DNA of 64,000 bases. Origin: Oscheius tipulae. Taxonomy: Eukaryota; Nematoda; Chromadorea; Rhabditida; Rhabditidae. Numbering within the stretch: position 1 is the stretch's first letter; every line of letters begins with the position of its first letter. The notes beneath the pieces are model-generated. The model ran no database searches, was not told the DNA's origin, and was given only the letters and a program-made list of their open reading frames with translations. Where the stretch lies: NCBI GenBank assembly GCA_037178975.1, contig JASJZH010000001.1, forward strand, positions 8,292,501 through 8,356,500, in the 5' to 3' direction. A program made the translations under genes and the position numbers. Below, piece by piece: positions 36,773 to 47,006 of this stretch.

Positions 36773-39290
36773 CGTCCGTTCATGAAGCGCGCAAAGGACA
36801 CAAGTGAAGCAAATAAGGACCATAACTTGTCAAGGCATTTCAAAAGTTACTCCAGTTTTGAAGCCAATGTTGACAATTAGGGACAGTTACTTTGTGTGCA
36901 TCTGCGAATTTCATCCGACCACCTGCACTTTTGTCCTTCGAGTCTTCTTTTTCCGTCCCTCGGATACCAGTCTGTGATCTTCTTTGCCCATCTGCTCGGT
37001 TCTATGTTTGTTATCCTTTCGACCCAACTGAGTTTCTTATGAATTGCCATCGTCTTTCAGTCGTTCAATTTGGATGTACGTCTCAGTTGTTCATTTGTCC
37101 ATCGGTCTAACATCGAGATGCCCAACATTCTTCTCTCTAACTTGTGTTGCGCGACCATTAAAGACTTCCTATCAGATTCGCGAAGCACCCAGGATTTTGC
37201 CCCGAATAGAACAATCGGTGCTTCGAAAAGGTGTCGTCTCTTGCTAGACTTCCGGTTAACTTTTTAGTTGTGCGTGTGTGTCTCTCTGTCTGAAAAGCTA
37301 ACTACCAATTTGTCAGTTACTTTGTGACAACAATTACTATTTGCAAGTAAAGTCAATCTAACTCAGTTTGGGAGACAGCGCCTGTGAGAGAAGGTTGCTA
37401 TTCCCACTGTAGCTTGACTGGGAGAAACATACGAACAGGTTGAAGTAAGAGAGAAGGATCATAGTTTGGATTGAGCACGAGTAACGATAGCTATCCTCTG
37501 GATCTGGTAAAGTAGAACAGCTGAAGACGGCAACACGACAAGAGCAGCGAAACCGAAGACCGGCACGGTTCAAAATGAAAAATATTAGTCAAACTGGAGC
37601 CTGTCACGTGAACCTGTGCTTTTTGAGACAAAAACGAAGAGCATTTATGGTGGTCTATCAAAGCCGCGATGTATTCTAGTGCCCACAGCCAGAAGATACC
37701 GCCGTCTGTGACAAGCTCGGCCCTGGGCAGGCGTAGTGTTAGTGATTAATCGTCTCTTCGATCATGGTTCGGGCCTGATAGCAGTGTATGGAGAGAGTAC
37801 TAGTCCCAAGGAGGGGGCAGCGGGCGGGCGCCACCCGGGAGCCTTTCGTGTCGGTGTCTCTTTGAAGTCGTGTCGCAACGCGAACCGCCTTTCTCTGCCT
37901 CTTTCGGGAGCCGTCAGGTCTCACCTTCCTAGATCCGGCAGGACAGCCGTGTCTCCCTGCTGCAGCTGCTGTAACTCTTCGATTCCCCCCGTCTTGCCGA
38001 AAAGCAGTAAACTTTGACTTTACGCCTTCTTTTCAGCTGTGTGGCGTCTCTCAAAAATTATGAGGCTATTATCCCGTCCGGCCAGAGTGGCCATTAGGAG
38101 CCAAGCGGGCCTAGGGGCTGGACATTGTGCAAACTTATCTTCTTTCCCCATCACGCAATCCTTCTCCCTTTCTCTCTTTCCCCTCTTCTGCCTTTTAAGC
38201 AATACTGCCATCTTCCAGTTTCTGACCTTCTGTGCACGATGGGCACATCTTATCTTCTGCTTTCAAATCGATTTTTCCAACAATTTGTAAACACGGGGCC
38301 TAAAGGCAATAAGTTTCGATATGTTTATATTCTGTTATAGTCCACTTCCAACGAATAGCGGCAGTAAGCCAAATAAATTTTTTAGCCAGTGATCCGAACT
38401 CCCGATCCCGATACGAATTGAAAATGTCGAAGAAATTTTGAATTCGCGCCGCAATTTTCGATGTCCGTGATGGGACCCGGATTTTCGTTTTCGAAAAAAA
38501 AATTGGCTCACTGCCGCTATTCGTTGGAAATAGAATATATTTCCAACGAATACGGACACCAAACAAAATAAGTTCCAAGTCCGGGGGTCGAAGGGGTGAT
38601 ATAAAAGAGATTGGAGCCCTATAATATAGCAGATTACTTGTGCAGCTTGGGGAAAGTGTATGTGTGCGAAACTGTTTATAGTCAGAGAACTGTAACTGCC
38701 TTCACCACAGGCTTTATGGAGATTCAATTTCGACAGTAAAGGTCGCATAAAAAACTTTTCGAGACGGTGCTGGTGCAGGAAAGTAGTTTTTCGACCCTAA
38801 TAGGACTGTTCCAGGCTCATAATTTTATGTTTTTGCCTTGCTAGTTGGACTCGTACAACCTCGTTATTTTAAAAGACTGCCTCTCAAAGGTTCTTCTCCT
38901 CGGAGAACTAACGACCGCGTCTGCCTCTCTCTCTCTGTTCCAATAAATTCCGAGTCCCATTCATTTTGTCCAGTAGCCTCTGTGCTCATTCCAATCCTTT
39001 CGTGTCCTCGGCTCTCTTTCAGAAAATCGTCTCTAATTAGTCGGCATCCTTTGATCTAACTACTCCCGAAAGCATCATGAGACAGCTTTCCGCAGATCCT
39101 GCTAATAATTTTTGGGACGCATCTGTCCGTCTCTCTTTTCCCACACCTCTCCTCGCTCGGCTGCGCCGCAACTCCCTTTGAACTAGCCGCCAAGGCCCGC
39201 GTGTTTCGCTTTCCACTCCCGACCGTTCCTCTTTCTTTGTTCCTTCTCCTACCGATTCAGCTCCTTGATCAAAAGATTTTCTAGGGGAGA
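36773..39290. other. gene-poor region
   Basis: No exon chain is supported over about 2.5 kb. It contains two copies of a short repeat (GGACAGTTACTTTGTG near 36879 and a variant near 37314) and an inverted-repeat element at 38347-38531. A 5' exon of Axin could lie here but I could not identify one. Confidence 0.4.
38347..38531. repeat. inverted-repeat, MITE-like element
   Basis: The left arm TTCCAACGAATAGCGGCAGT at 38350 and its complement ACTGCCGCTATTCGTTGGAA at about 38511 flank a spacer of about 115 bp. Pairing continues inward with one or two mismatches over about 35 bp. A third copy of the outer arm (TTTCCAACGAATACGG) follows at 38538. Confidence 0.75.
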
Positions 39291-42068
39291 ATGGACTGGT
39301 CCCAGACCTGGTCTCGGCGTCTGGAGTTCGTGTTGAATGATCGCGCAGCTCTTGATGCATTTCATGACTGGCTCAAGGCCCATCATAACCATCATGTAAG
39401 TTGTTTTCTCGTCTGTAAGACGGTTGATCTTATCTACAAAACTGTAGAACACCGGAAAATTGTATAGTGCCGCCCTCAATCCAAAAATTTGCGGCAAACG
39501 TCCATTTGTGCATTCACGTACACAACTTTTTCGGGCACAAGCCTTTATTTTTCAGTGTTTCAATGTACTGCAAAGTTGTAGAAGGGATCGAAGGCTACAA
39601 CATTGCAGATCATCGAAAACTCAAAAATGATGTCCACGGCTTGAAAAGGGCCTGACCGATCTGACCTTTGATGACATAAAGAGAGCCAGCGCGGTGAGCC
39701 AAAATACTAAATCAAAATGTAACTTCCGAAGTTTAAATTATTTTGCAAAATTGTAGAACAAATCGAAAACAACAACTTTGCAAATAAAATCGCAGAATCA
39801 GAAAATGACTCCTTGGTGTCGTAAAATGACCGACAAGATTTCAGCCACTGGAGCTCCACTTTGCCCTTCGCTCTTTCGAAAAGATGGCCAGTGAGCGCAA
39901 TCCGAGAGCGACCGAACTGGCTCAGATCATCTACGAGAAGTACATCTCTGCTAGAACCGGAGTGTGTAGTTTCTTCCCCACAAGAACCCGGAATGAGGTG
40001 GCTCTCCGTGTCCGAACCCTTCTCCCGAATTCGATAGCTGACGCGAACACGTTCGACCCTGTAGCTGAGCCCTTAGATGCGCATCTGAGGGCGTTACACG
40101 AGGCTTTTGTCTCTTCTGATCACTTCATAGACGCCTTCAATCAGGTAAATTTGATATGTGAAATACGGTGGAATTATGGTGGACCCCGAAAACAACAACG
40201 TCCAGCTCTGTTTGGGATTTTCTACCCCATACCGTCTCGGTTGGTCAAAATGCAGATCGACGAGACGGTACGGGAGTGACGTGCAGTTTGAGCCATTTTC
40301 GGGTCCAATATGTATCTTTCCAGCTTAGTGACGCTCTGCAATGTTGTTCTACAAGTTTACAGAGCATCCAACGGCACGAGTTTTACTGCCAGTCGCTGAA
40401 AATAGGCATTTGAAACAGTGAACAGCTTGAAAAAGATTACAAAGTTACGATAAAGGGTCCTGTCACGAAAAACTTTTCCAAAATTGCCTTTTCAGTTCTC
40501 TGTGAGCGGTGGAGAAGACAGACGGCGTCGCAAGCATGCCGACAGGACACACGGTACCCTTCTGACAGCGGAAGCCCTTTTGATTTCCCGCGATGTGCGA
40601 GAGCACGCCGAAAGGTGAGAAAGTTTCCTTTTGTCGAGAGCCGCCCAGCCCCCCTCATAACCTAATTAGTCCGACTTTGTCGGCTAGCTCGTAAAACTAA
40701 GGTGAGGAACACCGCACCGCCCCGCCCCTATCTCACTTAGTCACAATGTTTTGTTTCAGCTCGGTCGAGCGAATGTTCGCTTGTCCAGCCAGGCCACCCT
40801 ACGTGGGTCGAGCCACTACGAGCCACAATGACTCGGCTGTCAGCAGTTCCTTCTCCGGAGACGGTCGACATAGACTACGCTCTATTCGGGAGGAACAGAT
40901 TCGGACCCAGCCGCAGACTTTTACCGTTCCGGTAAGCGGTTTTTATACAGTCGGACCCCACTCTGGGTTTCCCAGATGACCCCTCGAAGAAATTCGAAAC
41001 TTTCTGTACACATAGGTAAATAGGGTGTAGGACAAGGGATAGGAAGAAGGTGTGGGGAAGGGTCTCCACAGCTCCGAAGGAAGAGTACAAAATGCTAAGG
41101 AACGAATCTAGAAAAGAGTTTTTGTCTATTTTCTGAATCCTTACCAAAATGGGACAATATAAAAAGTCATAAACAATCTGTTCAGAGAGTGGATCAGTGG
41201 AGAGAGTACGAACAGCCAGACCATGCCACCGAGGACGGTCGGCGCCAATTTGCCGAGAAGTTGGCCAAGAAGCTCCAGAAGGAGTTGAACCGGCGAAGGA
41301 GAAACGATGACACGGAGAGGCAGCTGCGTGACATTGCTGACCGCAAATGTACGGCTCGAGAAGCCATCACCGACTTTGCTCAAGATGACGAGGAAGACGA
41401 CGATCTGGATCGGTTTTTGGAGAGAATGGGTGACGGGGAATCTGTCAAGGCCAGTGCGCAGAGATCGCCCCGAGGAACCTTGCTTTCTCCGACAGAGTGG
41501 AGAAAGGAACCTTCGAGAACAAAAGACATGACCAACTCTTTTACCAGATCCGAACAAATGTTCTCCCCGTCTTATAAGGACAGGTAGGCTCCCGAATCAT
41601 TCCGGAATCTGCTCTCTTTCAGACCCCGACAGCCAATCTATGACTCTTCTGGCATCGAGTCCAATGCCCCGTCTGGCTTCTCGAATGCGTCCAGAACCAG
41701 TCGAAGCAGTGCTCAAAAGAGATCGGTGCCGAAGAAGCTCTTGACCATCAGCTACAAGAGAGCTACTGATGGTGTTCCGGTAGTCGCTCATGTCCCGACC
41801 AGCACGGGAACTCTGACTCTGAAGGAGTTTCGCAGACAATTTTCCATCTCTAGTCATGATCCAGTGCAGTAGGTTTTTGCGTTTTAACTCACTTTAAAGT
41901 CTTGGAAACAATCGAAACTGAAAACTTGTTTTCAGGTTTTTCTTCAAGACGTACTGCGAGGACGGCTCGGCTCCCTACCAGCTCCTTCTCATCTCCGACG
42001 ATGCCCAGCCCCTGCCGGTGTTCGATGGCCGAGTCACGGCCGAGCTAAAGTCTCGATCCCCTCAATGA
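39291..42068 (+). CDS. AXIN: Axin, Wnt-pathway scaffold
   Basis: Seven exons (39291-39395, 39845-40144, 40496-40614, 40760-40931, 41186-41583, 41623-41868, 41936-42068) join in phase to 490 aa. Exons 1-2 form the RGS domain that binds [23 protein letters not shown], then [42 protein letters not shown] and [11 protein letters not shown] basic helix ([18 protein letters not shown]) and [15 protein letters not shown] correspond to the GSK3/beta-catenin-binding area. The DIX domain is complete ([61 protein letters not shown]). The protein starts almost at the RGS, shorter than vertebrate Axin; a tankyrase-binding N-terminus may be on an unseen exon, since a TTCTAG acceptor precedes the ATG in frame. 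Intron 1 holds two hairpin repeats. Confidence 0.93.
39569..39607. repeat. hairpin repeat copy in Axin intron
   Basis: TGCAAAGTTGTAG pairs with CTACAACATTGCA around a 13-nt loop with one mismatch. A second, weaker copy is at 39743-39784. Confidence 0.75.
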
Positions 42069-43229
42069 CGAGTCCTAATGAACATTTTCCCCCTTTAATG
42101 AAAAGTCTTTGAAACGCAGAAAAGTGTGACTGTCACGCTGTGCGCCCTTCTGACGGATCGGTGGGCTGGAGCTCGAAGCCGATCCTCCTACTCGTCCTCA
42201 TTTTGGCAGATGAGAGAGAGCACGTCACTTTGTTTCTTTCTCTCCCTCAAAAATGATCCAAGTTTTGGTTTGCATGTCTAAGTCCAATTGGGGGTGGTCT
42301 GCTGCAGAAAGCCTCCAGGACTATGATCCTGTCACTCAGTCTCCTGGCTCACTAACTTTTAAGACTCCTCTCTATCTCCACCCCCACGGAAAACAACCAC
42401 TTCTACTATTGGACTCGCCCTCTTACTCTCTCTCCCTTTCCAAATGGATTAGACCCTCATGTTCCTACTAATAATCATAAAATATCTGGGTGTTCTCAAG
42501 TTTTGCCAATCCTCGAATTCGTATCAGAGTTTTGGAGCCAAGTTCTATACTATGATAATTCCGCAAGATCTTTATGTTTCTTGAATACTACAATTATTCT
42601 AATTTTAAAAAAATGTCATGCTGACAAGTACCGTAAGCCCTTGATGTAGTTGCGGGCCAAAACGCTTTGCACTGATTCGTAGTTTCGGACCCAATGAGGT
42701 ATTTTCCAGCTTAGCGATATTTTACAAACTTGTAGAGCAAAGCAAGAGCTACAACTTTGTAGAACATTGCGAGGCAATATAATGTCTTCTAGGCTCCGAA
42801 AAGCTCGGTTTTTAGTGACACTGTTGTGAGCGCCAGTATTTGACTGATTATGGTAGACGATGCTTGATGTTACTACTTTCCTCTGGTTCTTGGAACAGCA
42901 GAGAAGCAAACCAAACGTGACAAAGGGAGCTTCCCTTAGTCCTTGTCTGAGCTCGTCCTTTGTGTCCGGGAGGCAGTCTCCAAAAACATTGAACTCTTGT
43001 TCTTTTGTGGAGCCTTCGATCACCCTTAAGTCGGGTCTCTAAACCGTTTTTCTATCCCCACATCTACTTCTTTGCCCTCGCGTCCATTTCCGAATCCGGC
43101 GTTCAACTAGTCTCTCTCCCTCTTTTGGAGAGAGAGAGAGGGTGGGCGTGCCAGCAGACCCCTTGTAGCTCAATGGTCCGCACTCCTGCCTTCCTGCTTC
43201 TTTCCCAAAGAAAATGACAGCCGCTCCAG
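42069..43229. other. intergenic with hairpin repeat
   Basis: A hairpin repeat copy lies at 42722-42762 (ACAAACTTGTAGAGC with GAGCTACAACTTTGT), next to the flank word TTCCAGCTTAGCGA. Otherwise no supported gene. Confidence 0.5.
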
Positions 43230-46200
43230 ATGAACAGCAGCAGCCGTGTGACCAGGCTGCCTGTCGACGTGGACTGCAGGCCCTATGGAGAAGTCTACCC
43301 CGACATCAGTCAGCATCCCATTGTTGTCTTTCTAGCTCTGGCTGCCTACTCGACCGTCTTTCTTTTGTCCCTTCTGGGCAACTCAGGTGAGGATGTGACT
43401 CTCTCTCCAGGCTACTATTCCCCTTCTGACCCTCGACCTCCCTAAGTTTTCCAGACCACTAGGAGAATTACAGCTGATCATCCTAGGAGATTCTAAACAG
43501 AAAGGAAGAGAATGACTCCCTCTTTCCACACCCTATTCATACCAGTAGTACCAGTACAGTGTGACCTGAATGGCTCTCTCCCTGTACTGTTTAAAATACT
43601 GGAAGCATTTGTAACTGGGTCCAGGGACAGTCTCTGAACAACAAGGTTTCCAAACTCCTAGTCCGACTACAGTATACCTGCAACGCACAGTCTCTTTCAA
43701 AAGCTCCCATTGAGAGCCGATCCGAATGTTCAGAAATCGAGGAGCAATTAGGCTCGCTCTGACTACTCAAAAAGCGGGCGCAGTTATACATCACTTCTCC
43801 GGCTTTCGTATAAATGACCCCAATTCGGCTAATAGTCACAGTCTATCATCCCTACTTTCAGCAAAAACATGGGCAGAAAGACAAAAAAAGAAGTTGTGCC
43901 TTCGAGTGACTCTGGACTTTAACGAGATCTCTCTCTCTCTCTCCCAGCCAGGTTTTTGGACCCTTCTGAGGGCTACTACTTATGTCAAGCTTAATTTATA
44001 CTCTCTAGTAAACGAGCCTGACGAGTGTAGAGAGTAATTTGTGGTCACGCCGGCCCGGAGTGAGTCAAGTGGAAAACAGATCAGTCAGTGGAAGCAGATC
44101 TGTCTCTCTAGAAGAGGGAGAGAGACTTAATTGAATCAACATAAGGAGACATAAGGGGGATCTGGGTACAAATGAGTCGGCAGGATGGATCTCTGTGTAA
44201 TGTATATAGTTTCTAAATGCAAACACTTTCAGGAGTCATATACGCGACTGTCCGCTACCGTAGTCTCCAGACCGTCCAGAACATCTTCATCGTGAATCTG
44301 GCAGTCTCGGGTGTCATTCTCGCCTTGATATCCATCCCACTCACCCCGGTCACACACATCTTCAAGGAATGGTTCTTCGGCGGTGGACTCTGTCGCATTC
44401 TGACCGGTGTTCAAGCTATCGGCGTCTTCATCGGAACCTTTTCTCTCTGTGCCATCGCCGTTGACCGCTATTTTCGACTGGTTCTAGCACCCGGTATGGT
44501 TTCCCATATTCTGTTGCTCGGCGTCTTTTAAAATTTTGTAAGGATTTTGTCATAGAACCCTGCTAAACAAAGTTCAGTATCATTGAAAGGGATGAAACGA
44601 CTCTTTTTTCAGGAAGACCTCTTCGTCGAGAGGCCGCCATCCGAATCACAATAGGACTCTGGATCTATTCCGTCATCATATCCATTCCCTACGTCTACCA
44701 TGTCCGGATGAGAGACTACAAGGAACTCAGTCAGTCTTTATCAATCCTCCCGAGTACGAACTCTCCCAATTCAGACATCTGTGGCCACTTTTGCACAGAA
44801 GACTGGCCGAGTAACTTCTCGAAGAGAGTCTACACCATCTTTGTGCTCATCGTCCAATTCGTCATCCCGTTCAGTATTATGGCCATCTGTTACTACTCGG
44901 TCAGTTTCCTGTGATCTTTGGAAGGTGGACAAGTCAAGTGCAATCAGAGAGACGGGAAATTGCTCCACCGAGGGGAAGAGACAAGAAGGGAATTCAACTT
45001 TCTTGGGGAGTAGAGAAGCATTTCACATTTCCCTGTGGTCAGTTCATGGTTAGAGTCCCGCCTGATCGAGGAGCCTTCTCCTCCAGTGTACTGGTGTCCT
45101 CCACCGCCTCCTCCAACAGTTGGCTTGACCGTTCCTCCAGGACTAGTAATGGTTCCAGAGGCTCCCTTGTACATGAAGACTCTTGTTGGCCTGGTAGCCC
45201 TAGGCAAAGGACTACGATATGACTTCCTGAAGACCAAAAGTGTTGGCTTTGGCTTCTTCCATCTCCTTGCGGATCTATTCCTGAGTCTTGCCAGTGACAG
45301 CAGCCGCTATAGCCACATTGTTCTACTCAATGTCAGCAACAGCCTGTTTGAGCAATTACTGTTGAGCAGCAACCAGCGCCTTCCACTCGGCCTCCTTCAT
45401 GTCCTTGACCTTTGCAACATCGTATCAGGCAGTTTCAATCGTGTCGAGACGACTATCCATCTTGACAAAGAGCATGGGCTGATTGTAGAGTCGCCCTGGA
45501 CCACAGTCGGTCGCTATCGTCGTCCTTGACCATCTTCTTCGAATTCTTTTGTCTGTGAGAGGTTGATGCCAAGTGGTAGAGCGCTCGACGTCTGCAGATT
45601 CTTTAGGTCACAGCTTGTCCGGGCGTCTTCTGCACATCGTCGGGAGAGAAGCAATCGGTGGTCCACCAGAGGCAGCACTCTGCGGAACAGTCGACTTCAA
45701 GGTCATCTTGTGAGCATCTTGAATACCTTTGCTTTCTTTTGGAACTCTTACGGTACTTTTTATTGTTAGATGTTGCTACGTCTTATTGCACCGAGTTTCT
45801 TTGAAACTTTTGTTTGGAACTAGAAAACTTTCAATCTCTCTCATGTCAACGCATGTTAACAACTTTACTTGGAAAAGGACTGAAAGCCAACAAGTTTCTT
45901 CTTCTCGTGTTCTTCCGTCGCGACTGGTCGATCCCCGACACTCTAATCGGACGCTCTTAGTTGTATCCGAGGAAACCCACTGTGTTAGTCTAAAATAGTT
46001 GTCCATCGTCTGAGGTCGTCTACTTTTAAAATTGTAGCCGGGAGCTTGCGCGAGTTGCTCGGCCGGTTAGTGCTCCGACTACAAAACAAACCATGCGGGT
46101 TCGACGCCCAAGCTCGACAAAAGTGTTTTTCTCCAGAATACTCGAAAGCATCTTAAGGGATGAAAATGTCAGGACTAGAAGTGACAGATCCATTTGCAAA

Positions 46201-46870
46201 TGCCCACTTTTCAGGTCTTCTCATTCTTGAGTCGGCGAGCCGACACTAGACTCACTTCCATCGCTCAACAGTCCAACCTTTTGCTGGTTGTGGCTGCCAC
46301 AGCCGGTCGGGAGACCCAACAGCATCAAGAACAAGTAAAAAATATCTAAACTCAACCCCAAATCTTTCAGCTGACACGGCTCTTCGAGGCCAAACGGCGT
46401 GTGCTGGCTCAGAGACGTCGCGTCACCATGATTCTCGTCTCCATGGTTCTGATCTTCCTCGTCACGTCTCTCCCGCACAATATCGTCTCCACACTCATCG
46501 AGTTTACCGACAACACCGAAATGCTGACTTTCGGCAGTCAAGACTACACCTACGTGACCAATCTCGTCACCCATTTGTGCGTTTTCGCGCCAAAAAAGCT
46601 CTCAAATTTGAATTCAGTCTGGCGATGCTGTCCTGCGTCTCAAATCCTCTTCTTTACGCCTACTTGAACCCAGAGTTCCGAGAGCTCATCCTCTCGGGAC
46701 TGGCTGGAATCCGCTGGGCCACACACTTTTCTATTCCGGCCACCCAATCCACCGTAAGTTCTCTAGAAAACCCTGAAAGACAAGACAATTTTAAGATGTT
46801 CGACCGGTGCAGTTACGTGCCGCCGCCGCGCTACAAGCAGTCGGCTGAGGATGAGGAGGAGCAGCTGTAA
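43230..46870 (+). CDS. class A GPCR, neuropeptide F/Y-like receptor
   Basis: Seven exons (43230-43386, 44233-44493, 44613-44899, 46215-46334, 46371-46576, 46618-46753, 46796-46870) join in phase to 413 aa with seven hydrophobic spans. Seen: TM1 LGNSGVIYATVRYRSLQTVQ, TM2 FIVNLAVSGVILALISIPL (NLAVSG replaces NLxxxD), W..FGGGLCRI before TM3, DRYFRL at the end of TM3, TM4 WIYSVIISIPYV, TM5 FVIPFSIMAICYYS, TM6 MVLIFLVTSLPHNIV and NPLLY at the end of TM7. The LTPVTHIFKEWFFGGGLC block and the loop cysteines resemble NPF/NPY-type neuropeptide receptors. The TM2 aspartate typical of class A seems replaced (LAVSGV), which is unusual. Intron 3 (about 1.3 kb) holds a tRNA-like sequence and a pseudogene. 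Its end lies 137 bp from the convergent RRM-zinc-finger gene. Confidence 0.85.
45180..45720 (-). pseudogene. processed-type pseudogene in GPCR intron
   Basis: On the minus strand one frame reads like a helical protein interrupted by stops: QPMLFVKMDSRLDTIETA, stop, YDVAKVKDMKEAEWKALVAA then QQ, stop, LLKQAVADIE, stop, NNVAIAAAVTGKTQE, stop, IRKEMEEAKANTFGLQE. Upstream, other frames give KKMVKDDDSDRLWSRATLQ and SPDDVQKTPG, implying frameshifts. No intron signals break it up, which fits a decayed retrocopy of a coiled-coil protein. The parent family is not recognised. Confidence 0.55.
46036..46125 (+). repeat. tRNA-like element in GPCR intron
   Basis: CTCGGCCGGTTAGTGCTCCG, then ACTACAAAACAAACCATGCG and GGGTTCGACGCCC. 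It shares the ACTACAAAACAA(C/A) word with the copy at 27408-27485. Confidence 0.6.
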
Positions 46871-47006
46871 AAGAATTTTTCGAATTTTTCATTGTGTGCG
46901 TGATCCGAAAAAAAAGGTTGTAAATTCACATGTAAAAATGGAAAATGAGGGCGAGGCTTGAGAAGTTAGATACAATTTTTGGATAAGAAGGGAGATAACA
47001 GCCAAC

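Noticed and set aside
37736-38017. 93-codon + frame
   Set aside because: Basic, Ser/Arg-rich composition with no conserved feature; likely chance in GC-richer DNA.
42616-43023. 135-codon minus frame
   Set aside because: It crosses a hairpin repeat and has no recognisable motif or splice support.
45035-45529. 164-codon + frame in the GPCR intron
   Set aside because: It is antisense to a relic that reads as a helical protein on the minus strand, and its Pro-rich start is the shadow of low-complexity sequence.
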